A stretch of DNA of 52,004 bases from Bog-159 sp049511415 (GTDB taxonomy: Bacteria; Acidobacteriota; Terriglobia; Bryobacterales; Bryobacteraceae). Numbering within the stretch: the stretch's first letter is position 1; the number at the start of each line of letters is the position of its first letter. The notes beneath the pieces are model-generated. The model made no database searches. It saw only the letters and a list, made by a program, of their open reading frames with translations, and was not told the origin of the DNA. A program made the translations under genes and the position numbers. Shown here piece after piece: positions 26,471 to 33,765 of this stretch. Where the stretch lies: NCBI GenBank assembly GCA_049511415.1, contig JBEKYC010000051.1, forward strand, positions 1-52,004, written 5' to 3'.

Positions 26471-27529
26471 ATGCATCCCCTATTAGTTTCCGGCGCGGCA
26501 CTGGCGATCTACATGGCTGGGTGGGTGCCGCTGGCGGCGCTGCTCATCTACGTTCTGGAAGCCTCCGGCAGCCTGGGTTGGGAAGCCAGCGCGGCGATCG
26601 TGCTGCCGGCGTGCCTGGTTTATGCCTTCGTATGCCTGTCGCCCTGGTACGTGGTGCGCATGACGCCGCTGCGCGCGGGCTCCGTCGTGCGCATTCTGAC
26701 GACGAACTTCGGCGCGGCTATCGGCGGCAGCATTCTGCTGCTGGCCGTCGCGCGCGGTATGGCGGTGCTGCTCTCGCGATTCAGCCCCTTTCCGGATGTG
26801 GATCAGCGCTTCCGTCCGCATGCACCGCTGGTGTTCGGCATGGGAGTGCTGCTGTATCTGCTTTCCGCCGGCATGCATTACGCCATGGCTTCGGCGGAAG
26901 AGTCCAAGGAAGCGCTCAATCGCGAAATGCAGGCGCTGGTGACGGCCCGGGATGCGGAGTTGAAAGCCCTGAAGGCCCAAATCAATCCACACTTCCTTTT
27001 CAATAGCCTGAACTCCATCAGCGCCCTGGCGGGGATCGACGCGGCGCGGGCGCGCGAGATGTGCGTCATGCTATCGGACTTCCTGCGCAGCAGCCTGCGC
27101 ATGGGAGAGCGCGAGAACGTTCCGCTGCGCGAGGAACTGGCCTTGGCGCAGAACTACTTGGGAGTGGAACAGGTGCGTTTCGGCGGCCGTCTGCGCGTGG
27201 AGCGCGAGATCGCCGCGGACTGCGAAGAGAGCCTCGTCCCGCCGCTGCTGCTGCAGCCGCTGGTGGAAAATGCGGTGAAGCACGGCATCGCCAGCATGGT
27301 GGACGGAGGCGCCGTTCGCCTATCGGCCTGGCGCCGGGAGAACGCGCTGCACCTGCGAGTGGAAAATCCGTTCGATGCGGAGGGCAGCACGGCGCGCCGC
27401 AATGGATTGGGATTGCAGATTGTAAAGCGGCGTTTGCTGGCGCGCTATGGCGATCGTGCGGACATGGCCATTACCACCGGCGAGAACCACTACCGGGTGG
27501 AGATCCTGCTGCCGTTTGAGACCGCCTGA
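26471..27529 (+). CDS. LytS/YehU-type sensor histidine kinase
   Basis: 352 residues. Four hydrophobic segments (about residues 5-25, 35-60, 75-100 and 115-135) are followed by the His_kinase domain with QINPHFLFNSLNSISALAG (phospho-histidine near 173) and an ATPase domain (LLLQPLVENAVKHGI as N box, RRNGLGLQIVKRRL as G box). Kinases of this family normally pass phosphate to LytTR-type regulators. Here the downstream neighbour is a convergent ABC permease, and the nearest LytTR output is part of the Ser/Thr kinase fusion at 30442-32094. Pairing of these two is a reasonable inference, not shown by the sequence. Confidence 0.88.
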   Translation: MHPLLVSGAALAIYMAGWVPLAALLIYVLEASGSLGWEASAAIVLPACLVYAFVCLSPWYVVRMTPLRAGSVVRILTTNFGAAIGGSILLLAVARGMAVLLSRFSPFPDVDQRFRPHAPLVFGMGVLLYLLSAGMHYAMASAEESKEALNREMQALVTARDAELKALKAQINPHFLFNSLNSISALAGIDAARAREMCVMLSDFLRSSLRMGERENVPLREELALAQNYLGVEQVRFGGRLRVEREIAADCEESLVPPLLLQPLVENAVKHGIASMVDGGAVRLSAWRRENALHLRVENPFDAEGSTARRNGLGLQIVKRRLLARYGDRADMAITTGENHYRVEILLPFETA

Positions 27530-27535
27530 CTCCCG

Positions 27536-30067
27536 CTATTGCTGCCGAAGCGCGCACGCGGGGTCCACGCGCAATGCGCGCCGGGCGGGCACTAACGCTG
27601 CCACCGCTACGGTGACCACAAAAATCGCGATGGCCGTCAGGTACGTCACCGGATCCAGATGGCTGATCCCGTAGAGCATCCCGCGCAGCAATTGCGAAAG
27701 GGCGGCCGCCCCCGCTACGCCCACCAGCAATCCAGCGCTGATAGGCAACGCGAATTGCCGCAGCACTCCCGTCAATATCTGCGCCGGCGGCGCGCCTAGG
27801 GCGATGCGTATGCCGATCTCCTTGGTGCGCTGCGAAACCGCGTAAGCCACCACGCCCACGATGCCCAGGCAGGCCAGCAGATGCGCGATGAAGCCTAAGA
27901 TGCTTACGGCCAGCGCGCTCGATTCGGCCCCCTGCAGCTTCCGGCTGAAGCCGCTCTTCAAAAGCCGCACCTCCGGAAACGTGCGCGGGTCCACGGCTTT
28001 GGCGGTCGACGCCAGGGATCGCGCCAGCGCCTCCGGGGCGCCGTAGGTCTTCACCAGCATGAACAGGCGCGGCAAGTCGTCATTCTCGATGGGGAAATAC
28101 ACTTCCAATGAATCGGAATCTTCGAGTTTGACGGTGCGCGCATTGCCGGCGATTCCTACTACGGTGGAATCTCCATCTATCGTAAACTTCTTCCCTAGCG
28201 GATCCTGGCCTGGCCAGGCACGCCGCGCCATCGACTCGCTGATAATCAACGCGTGCGTCTCTCCGGGCGCGAGATTGCGGCCGCGCAGCAGCGGAATGCG
28301 CAGGGTTGCGAAGAACTGCGGATCCACGTGATTGATCTGCATATCCAAACGGTGGCCGTTAATCGTGAGCCCCGCGCCGATCGAGAGGGTCCCCAAAGGC
28401 GGCACCAGCACCAGCGAAGTGGATTCGACGCCCGGCAGAGCGCGCAGTCGCTCTTGCAGCGTTTCCAGGTATACGCGTGCCGCGGCGGGTGAATAGCCGT
28501 GCCGGCCCAGCCCGGGGTCAATCGAAATCACCTTTCGATAATCGAAGCCGGGATTGCCGGACATGGCATGGTCCAGGGCGCGGCCCAGTAGCCCGGCCAC
28601 GATCAGCAGAACGCAGCTTGCCGCTACTTGCGCGCCCACCAGGAACTGGCGCGCGATGGTAGCGCGATGGCGCTGGCGCACCAGTTGCAGCGCGGGTGTC
28701 AGTCCGAACAGGATCGCGGAAGCGAATCCCGCCCCCAAGGCAAAGACAACCACACGCCAATCCGGCGCCAGATCGAGCCACAGCGGCATATTAGTGAGCA
28801 CCATCAGGCTGCGTAGCACCGCGTAACCCACCGCCAGCCCTGCCGCGCATCCCGCCAGCGCCAGCACCAGGCTCTCGGTAAACAACTGCCGTATCAATCG
28901 GCCGCGGCCCGCGCCCACCGATACGCGAATCGCGATCTCCCGCTCCCGCGATACGCCGCGCGCCAGCAGCAGGCTGCCCAGATTGCCGCAAGCCACCGCC
29001 AGGATCAGCAACCCCAAAGTGCCTATCAGGATAAAAATGGGATACAGTTCGTTGTGGCGTTCCGATCCGGTGCCCTGCCGGTCGCCCATCATCGCGCCCG
29101 TCACGTAGCCGCCGGGCTCGCTGGGCAGGCTCTCCTTCTGCCAGGTCTGGCTGGGGTGCTGCTTGTGAAACTCGGCCGCCAGCAGCTTCAGTTCATCCTC
29201 AGCCGCTTTCGGACCTAGCCCCGGCTGCAGCCTGCCCCACATGCGCACTCCGCCCGTATCGGCTACGGCATCCATCAGCAACTGGCTTCCCGTTGCAAAA
29301 TAAGGTTGCAGAGTAATCGGCGCCCACAGCGCCGCATCGTTCACACTGAGTCCGTTGAAATCGGCAGAAGCCACGCCGCTCACCGTAGCGGGCTTACCGT
29401 TCACGTGAATGCTCTTGCCCACGATCGATGGATCGCCGCCAAAGTGGCGCTGCCAGAACGCGTACCCGATCACTACTTGCGGGGCTCGGTCGCCCGGCCC
29501 GAAGAAACTCCCCATGGCCGGCGTCGCGCCCAGCTCCGTGAAGAAGTTATCCGTAACAAAGCCGGCCTCCACCTGCTGGTCTTCACCTTCCACGGCGATT
29601 TTGGTGTAACTCAACGCCAGGACGGCCGACAGCGTACGCGAATGCTCGCGAAAGAAAACAACCTCCGGATAGGGCAACGCGAATGCGTAGTTTTCCTGCG
29701 CGCGGCGATGGAATCGCAGCAGGGTAGCAGGGTCGCGCACGTTGAGCGGCCGCAAAACAACCAAATCGAAGAAGCCGAACACGGCTACGTTGACGCCGAT
29801 GCCCACGGCCAGCATGAGTATGGCGACCAGCGTGAAGCCCGGCGACCGCCGCAACATGCGCCCGGCATAGCGCAAATCCTGAAAGAAGCGGTCAATCCAG
29901 GTCCAGCCCCAGGCATCGCGGGCTTGTTCGCGAAGTTGCAGGGTGCGGGGCATCGGCCTCCCGGCCCGTTCCGCCATCTGGCGATGGAATTCCAGATCGT
30001 CGGCCAGTTCGCGATCGAAGCGTCGGCGGAAGAGCAGATAGTGGAGGCGGCGCAAGAATTCGTGCAT
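27536..30067 (-). CDS. ADOP-type ABC transporter permease (FtsX/MacB-like), with PadR neighbour
   Basis: An 843-residue membrane protein of the 'acidobacterial duplicated orphan permease' group. An N-terminal cytoplasmic segment (HEFLRRLHYLLFRRRFDREL) is typical of the long ADOP type. TM1 (RRSPGFTLVAILMLAVGIGV) and a MacB-like periplasmic domain follow. Then come three TM helices around residues 340-440 and a second permease half with a C-terminal FtsX domain (LACLGIVGVVAYAVSQRTKE; LVPARRALRVDPACALR). No ATPase gene is nearby, hence 'orphan'. The PadR gene ends 7 nt upstream, so the two form an operon. The transported substrate is unknown. Its stop is 6 nt from the convergent LytS-like gene. 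Confidence 0.9.
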   Translation of the reverse strand: MHEFLRRLHYLLFRRRFDRELADDLEFHRQMAERAGRPMPRTLQLREQARDAWGWTWIDRFFQDLRYAGRMLRRSPGFTLVAILMLAVGIGVNVAVFGFFDLVVLRPLNVRDPATLLRFHRRAQENYAFALPYPEVVFFREHSRTLSAVLALSYTKIAVEGEDQQVEAGFVTDNFFTELGATPAMGSFFGPGDRAPQVVIGYAFWQRHFGGDPSIVGKSIHVNGKPATVSGVASADFNGLSVNDAALWAPITLQPYFATGSQLLMDAVADTGGVRMWGRLQPGLGPKAAEDELKLLAAEFHKQHPSQTWQKESLPSEPGGYVTGAMMGDRQGTGSERHNELYPIFILIGTLGLLILAVACGNLGSLLLARGVSREREIAIRVSVGAGRGRLIRQLFTESLVLALAGCAAGLAVGYAVLRSLMVLTNMPLWLDLAPDWRVVVFALGAGFASAILFGLTPALQLVRQRHRATIARQFLVGAQVAASCVLLIVAGLLGRALDHAMSGNPGFDYRKVISIDPGLGRHGYSPAAARVYLETLQERLRALPGVESTSLVLVPPLGTLSIGAGLTINGHRLDMQINHVDPQFFATLRIPLLRGRNLAPGETHALIISESMARRAWPGQDPLGKKFTIDGDSTVVGIAGNARTVKLEDSDSLEVYFPIENDDLPRLFMLVKTYGAPEALARSLASTAKAVDPRTFPEVRLLKSGFSRKLQGAESSALAVSILGFIAHLLACLGIVGVVAYAVSQRTKEIGIRIALGAPPAQILTGVLRQFALPISAGLLVGVAGAAALSQLLRGMLYGISHLDPVTYLTAIAIFVVTVAVAALVPARRALRVDPACALRQQ

Positions 30068-30074
30068 GGGTTCC

Positions 30075-30401
30075 TCAAGCGCCGCGCAAGACGGCCTGGA
30101 TAGCTTCGTTTACGCGGCCGTATTCCGATCGCTCGGCGCCCAGTTGCTTGCGGCCGGCCGGAGTGAGCCGGTAAAACCGCACCTTGCGATTGGTTTCGGA
30201 GACTCCCCACTCGGCGGTTACCCAGCCTTTGAGCAGAATTCTCTGCAGGGCGGGATAGAGCGAGCCTTCCTCTACGTGCAGCACTTCCGAGGAAAGGACG
30301 TGGATCCGCTGCGCGATGGCGTAGCCGTGCAGCGCGCCGGATTGCAGCACGCGCAGAATCAGCAGCACCAGCGCGCCCGAAGGCATATCTTGTTTAGGCA
30401 T
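30075..30401 (-). CDS. PadR family transcriptional regulator
   Basis: 108 residues, the short PadR form. The winged helix is clear: ALVLLILRVLQSGALHGYAI, then EVLHVEEGSLYPALQRILLK, GWVTAEWG and the wing (RKVRFYRLTPAGRKQL). The start at 30401 was chosen because the promoter (-10 at 30417-30422) leaves room only for this or later ATGs; the in-frame extension to 30485 would lie upstream of the transcription start. The leader is very short (about 9 nt). PadR regulators beside ADOP permeases are a recurring pair in acidobacteria and probably control the permease and themselves. Confidence 0.9.
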   Translation of the reverse strand: MPKQDMPSGALVLLILRVLQSGALHGYAIAQRIHVLSSEVLHVEEGSLYPALQRILLKGWVTAEWGVSETNRKVRFYRLTPAGRKQLGAERSEYGRVNEAIQAVLRGA

Positions 30402-30431
30402 AGATTCAATAGGGGTATTATAGCTATGCCT
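30396..30431. promoter_or_regulatory. Inverted repeat, likely PadR operator
   Basis: AGGCATAG (30396-30403) and CTATGCCT (30424-30431) form a perfect 8-bp inverted repeat. It covers the -10 box, the expected transcription start and the start codon of the PadR gene. PadR proteins are dimers that usually bind such repeats in their own promoters, so this is a good candidate for autorepression. Binding is inferred. Confidence 0.55.
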
Positions 30432-30445
30432 GAAACGCTTGTCAA
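30417..30445 (-). promoter_or_regulatory. Sigma-70 type promoter of the padR-ADOP operon
   Basis: On the minus strand, consensus TTGACA (30440-30445) and TATAAT (30417-30422) are separated by exactly 17 nt. The -35 box overlaps the last codons of the preceding kinase-LytTR gene. The start of transcription should fall near 30410, only about 9 nt before the chosen ATG. Both boxes match the consensus perfectly, the strongest promoter seen in the window. Confidence 0.8.
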
Positions 30446-32094
30446 CCTTCGCCCAGCAGCGACTTGAGCCGTGCGTATCCGGCACGGCTCACCGGGAGTT
30501 GCGTGCCGTCGCGCAGTACGGCGATCTTGCTGTCCTTGGTATAGGCCTCGATGCGCGCCACGCGATCCAAATTCACGAGGTGCGAGCGATGAATACGGAT
30601 GAAGCGCGCCGGATCGAGCATGCTCTCCAGGCTGGAGATGGTCTGCTGCTTCAGGTAAGTCTTTTTGTCGCTTTTCAGCGCGACGTAGTCGTCCTGCGCC
30701 TCGGCGTAGTCTAGCTTATCCACCGGTATCACGTGGACCGCCGGGCCATCCTTCACCACGATGCGCTCGATGAATTGCTCGGGCGGCCGCGCGGCCGCGG
30801 CCAGTTCCACGGGGTCGGTGGTCTTTTCACCCAGGCGCTGTTTGGCGCGCTCTAGAGCCTTTTCGAAGCGCTCCGCGCTGAACGGCTTGAGCAGATAATC
30901 CACCGCGTGCGCGTCGAAGGCGCGCATGGCGTAGACATCGTACGCCGTGGCGAAGATCACCGCGATGTCGCGGCCCACCAGTTCCAGCACTTCGAATCCA
31001 TCCAGTTTGGGCATCTGGATGTCCAGAAACAACAGGTCCGGTTTCAGATCGGATACGGCCTTGACAGCTTCAAAACCATTGGCGCATTCGGCGAGCACGC
31101 GGATGTCGGGATGCGCCTTGAGCATTTCGCGCACCAGGCCGCGGGCGAGTTCCTCGTCGTCCACGATTACCGCGCCGATCTGCGCGGCGCGCCCACGCGT
31201 GCCAGTGGACCGGTCCGTGGCGCCCGCGGGCTGATAGCTGCGCTGCAGATTTTCGAGATCCACCAGCACATCCCGCGCCGACTGGTAGCGCCGCTCGCGA
31301 TCCTTCTCCAGGCACTTGCGCACGATGCGCTCCAGTTCGGCGGGCGTCTCATAATTGAAGCGCGCCATGGCCTCGGGCTGGGCGTGCAGGATCTGCATGA
31401 GCATCTCGGTGGCGTTGGCGCCGGAGAACGGCAGGCGCCCGGTGGCCATTTCGTAGAGCACCACGCCGAGGCTGAATAGGTCCGAACGGTCGTCCGCGTC
31501 GCGGCCTAGGGCCTGCTCGGGACTCATATAATGCACGGTGCCCATCACCATACCGGGATCGGTGAGGAGTTGGGTAGCGGTGCGACTGGCGCCGGAGGTC
31601 GTGCCGCCCGGCTTCATTTTGGCCAGGCCAAAGTCCAGCACGGAGACGTGCCCGCGCGGCGTGATCATGATGTTGGCGGGCTTGATATCGCGATGCACGA
31701 TGCCCTTACCGTGCGCTGCATCCAGTGCGTCGGCCACCTGGATGGCGATGTCGATCGCCTCGGCTATGGGCAATGGCGCGCCGGCGATGCGCGCGTTGAG
31801 GGTCTGGCCCTCGATGTATTCCATGGCCAGAAATGTGACGCCGTCCCCCTCGCCGATTTCGAAGACGTGCGCCACATTGGGATGGCTGAGGGCCGATGCC
31901 AATTTGGCTTCCTGCACGAAGCGCCGCATACGGTCGGCATCGTGCGCCACCTCGGGCGGCAGAATCTTCAATGCCACGGGGCGTTCCAGGCTGAGGTCGT
32001 GCGCCAGGTAGACTTCACCCATGCCGCCCGCGCCCAGGCGGGAGGCGATGCGATAGTGCGCCAGGACGGAGCCGGCAGCCAGCGACTCGGGCAT
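30442..32094 (-). CDS. Fused Ser/Thr protein kinase - receiver - LytTR DNA-binding protein
   Basis: A single 550-residue frame with three parts. Residues 1 to about 285 are a Hanks-type kinase: glycine loop LGAGGMGEVYLA, VALKIL lysine, HRDIKPANIM (catalytic Asp near 135), DFGLAK, and MSPEQALGRDADDRSDLFSL. About 310-425 is a receiver domain: VIVDDEELA and LFLDIQMPKLDG, phosphoacceptor Asp near 357, and lysine in YLLKPF. About 450-550 is a LytTR domain: DYAEAQDDYVAL, RFIRIHRSHLVNL. No transmembrane helix joins them. Normally the kinase and the LytTR regulator are separate proteins. A fusion could let Ser/Thr phosphorylation and His-Asp phosphorelay meet on one transcription factor. The frame is open with no sign of an artefactual join, but the junction (about residues 285-310) deserves checking. 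Confidence 0.88.
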   Translation of the reverse strand: MPESLAAGSVLAHYRIASRLGAGGMGEVYLAHDLSLERPVALKILPPEVAHDADRMRRFVQEAKLASALSHPNVAHVFEIGEGDGVTFLAMEYIEGQTLNARIAGAPLPIAEAIDIAIQVADALDAAHGKGIVHRDIKPANIMITPRGHVSVLDFGLAKMKPGGTTSGASRTATQLLTDPGMVMGTVHYMSPEQALGRDADDRSDLFSLGVVLYEMATGRLPFSGANATEMLMQILHAQPEAMARFNYETPAELERIVRKCLEKDRERRYQSARDVLVDLENLQRSYQPAGATDRSTGTRGRAAQIGAVIVDDEELARGLVREMLKAHPDIRVLAECANGFEAVKAVSDLKPDLLFLDIQMPKLDGFEVLELVGRDIAVIFATAYDVYAMRAFDAHAVDYLLKPFSAERFEKALERAKQRLGEKTTDPVELAAAARPPEQFIERIVVKDGPAVHVIPVDKLDYAEAQDDYVALKSDKKTYLKQQTISSLESMLDPARFIRIHRSHLVNLDRVARIEAYTKDSKIAVLRDGTQLPVSRAGYARLKSLLGEG

Positions 32095-32147
32095 GTTTCT
32101 TATCGTAGCGTTTCGCGGGGCTCCGAACGGGAGGATTGGTCCGAACG

Positions 32148-32411
32148 TCAGGTGAGCCGGTCGTACTCGGAGTGGCTGCCAATCCAGTACCAGACGACGC
32201 GATCTCTTCGCATGACCGCCAAGGCGCGGTAGCCGAGTCCGATGCGGGCCGAGTAGATATCGTCCTCGCCTTCCAGTTTCTTGAACTGCAAGCCGGGATG
32301 CGCCGGATTACTCTGGAACAAGCGATAAGCCCGCTCCGCCTCCCGTTGGGCATCCACCGGCAGATCATGGAACAAACGCCAGAACCGCCGCGTAGTCCGG
32401 GACTGCATCAA
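32148..32411 (-). CDS. RelE/ParE-like toxin of a toxin-antitoxin pair
   Basis: An 87-residue basic protein with the RelE/ParE fold pattern: FWRLFHDLPVDAQREAERAY, FKKLEGEDDIYSARIGLGYR and WYWIGSHSEYDRL. Such toxins cleave ribosome-bound mRNA or inhibit gyrase; which applies here is unknown. It overlaps the upstream antitoxin gene by 4 nt (ATGA, 32408-32411), the classic layout in which the antitoxin is made first. Sequence appears intact. Confidence 0.8.
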   Translation of the reverse strand: MMQSRTTRRFWRLFHDLPVDAQREAERAYRLFQSNPAHPGLQFKKLEGEDDIYSARIGLGYRALAVMRRDRVVWYWIGSHSEYDRLT

Positions 32412-32623
32412 AGCAGATCATCAAGGGGGAGTGTGTCGCCCCTCTCGTCTTCCTCCAGAGCCTCGCGCGCCATGCGCCGGATTACATCGCGCTTCTCCGC
32501 AAAGCGCTCCTTCCACGCTACCTCATCAGCGAGCGACGCCAGAATCTGGGATGCAATCGCATCCTGCTCATCGGGAGGCAGAGCAACCACCTTTTCCAAA
32601 GCCCGGTCCAATAGCGCGGACAT
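32408..32623 (-). CDS. Antitoxin partner of the RelE/ParE-like toxin
   Basis: A 71-residue acidic protein (ALEKVVALPPDEQDAIASQI, then REALEEDERGDTLPLDDLL). The LPPDEQDAIA helix and acidic C-terminus are typical of small antitoxins of this group, whose C-terminal tail wraps the toxin. I do not see a clear DNA-binding motif, so it may rely on the complex or another protein for autoregulation. It precedes and overlaps the toxin gene by 4 nt. Confidence 0.72.
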   Translation of the reverse strand: MSALLDRALEKVVALPPDEQDAIASQILASLADEVAWKERFAEKRDVIRRMAREALEEDERGDTLPLDDLL

Positions 32624-32719
32624 GTTTCCATCCTATCAGACCGTAGACGATTGATCCCGCGCCGCGGTGGCTCATGCGCGCAAGGAGTGAGCGGCAGCCT
32701 CTCGGCCAGCGCTTGGTTG

Positions 32720-32814
32720 ATCCGTGTTCATCTGTGGCCGGCAAGATGTTTCCGGATTTCGCAGCGAAAATCAAAGACAATCCTGGCCACAGATGAACAC
32801 AGATAAACACGGAT
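32720..32814. repeat. Long inverted-repeat element (copy 1)
   Basis: The left arm ATCCGTGTTCATCTGTGGCC (32720-32739) is mirrored by the right arm at 32785-32814, which begins GGCCACAGATGAACAC and ends AAACACGGAT. A loop of about 45 nt lies between them; the right arm has an extra 10-nt AGATAAACAC unit. It begins 4 nt after the stop of the add gene. The same motif recurs at 46570-46670, also right after a stop codon. It would form a stable hairpin in RNA or DNA. Confidence 0.85.
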
Positions 32815-32818
32815 ACGA

Positions 32819-33754
32819 CTAACGTCCCGGTGCCCGGAAGGCATACCGCCGCGCATTCTCCGCGATCCCCCGCAGTTCCCCATCTGAAAACCCAAACTGC
32901 CGCGCCGCCAATTCATATTCCCCAGTCAATGTAGTCGCAAACATGGCCGGATCATCGGTGTTCAGCGTGATCGGCACGCCCGCATTGTAAAGCCGCCGGA
33001 CCGGGTGCGCCGCCAGCGAATCCACCGCGCCGGTCGCCACGTTGCTGGAGATGCACACCTCGAGCGGAATGTCGCGTTCACGCAGATGCCGCAGCAGCGC
33101 CTCGTCGTCCGCCGCGCGGATACCGTGTCCGATGCGTTCCGCGCCGATCTCCAACGCCGCCCACACGGACTCCGGCCCCATGGTTTCGCCGGCATGCGCG
33201 GTCAGGCGCAGGCCCGCCGACTTCGCGTAGCGGTAAACTTCGCCGAACCACGCTGCCGGTCCCCGCTGCTCGTCGCCGCCGATGCCGAACGCCACTACGC
33301 CATCGTTCACGCGCTCGGCCGCCAGTTCCGCCACTTTGCGCGCATGCTCCGCGCCGAAATGGCGCACGGCATCCAGGATCCATTGCACTTCCACCGGCGA
33401 GTCGCCGGTGGCCTCGCGGACGGCGTCATATATGGGGGCGAACTCCTGCTCCTTCCACAGCACCACGCCCGCGGACAGTGTGATCTCGGCGTAGCGTACG
33501 TTCTCCGCCGCCAGCCGCGCCAACAACGCCCGCGTGATATGGGCATAGTCGCCGGGCGTGCACAGGAGCCTTGAAACCGTCTTGAACGCCTCAATGAAAC
33601 CCTGAAACCCGGCCATGCGGTAGATCCGGCGCGCCGCGTCCAGCGTCAGCGCCGGGTCCAACTCACATAAAGTCTCGGGTTCGACGGAGCCTTCCAAGTG
33701 CAAATGCAGCTCCGCCTTGGGCCACGCGCGAAAGTCCGCCACAGGTTCCATCAT
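32819..33754 (-). CDS. add: Adenosine deaminase family protein
   Basis: Cytoplasmic zinc-dependent hydrolase converting adenosine to inosine in purine salvage; some relatives act on adenine or other aminopurines. All signature motifs are present: AELHLHLEGS (metal histidines), GIGGDE, LTAHAGE (zinc His and catalytic Glu), ERIGHG, SSNVATGA and NTDDPAMF (metal Asp pair). Length (311) is slightly short for the family but complete. Two ATGs (33754 and 33751) are possible. The gene diverges from the VOC-SpoIIE gene with only 11 nt between start codons. The hairpin repeat follows its stop directly. Confidence 0.9.
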   Translation of the reverse strand: MMEPVADFRAWPKAELHLHLEGSVEPETLCELDPALTLDAARRIYRMAGFQGFIEAFKTVSRLLCTPGDYAHITRALLARLAAENVRYAEITLSAGVVLWKEQEFAPIYDAVREATGDSPVEVQWILDAVRHFGAEHARKVAELAAERVNDGVVAFGIGGDEQRGPAAWFGEVYRYAKSAGLRLTAHAGETMGPESVWAALEIGAERIGHGIRAADDEALLRHLRERDIPLEVCISSNVATGAVDSLAAHPVRRLYNAGVPITLNTDDPAMFATTLTGEYELAARQFGFSDGELRGIAENARRYAFRAPGR

Positions 33755-33759
33755 ATAAT
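33754..33759 (+). promoter_or_regulatory. Candidate -10 box for a leaderless VOC-SpoIIE transcript
   Basis: TATAAT at 33754-33759 lies 6 nt before the ATG at 33766, so transcription would begin at or next to the start codon and give a leaderless message. There is no good -35 box, and the element overlaps the start codon of the divergent add gene. No ribosome site is visible before this ATG, which fits. The call rests on one short motif. Confidence 0.35.
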
Positions 33760-33765
33760 CGCTGG

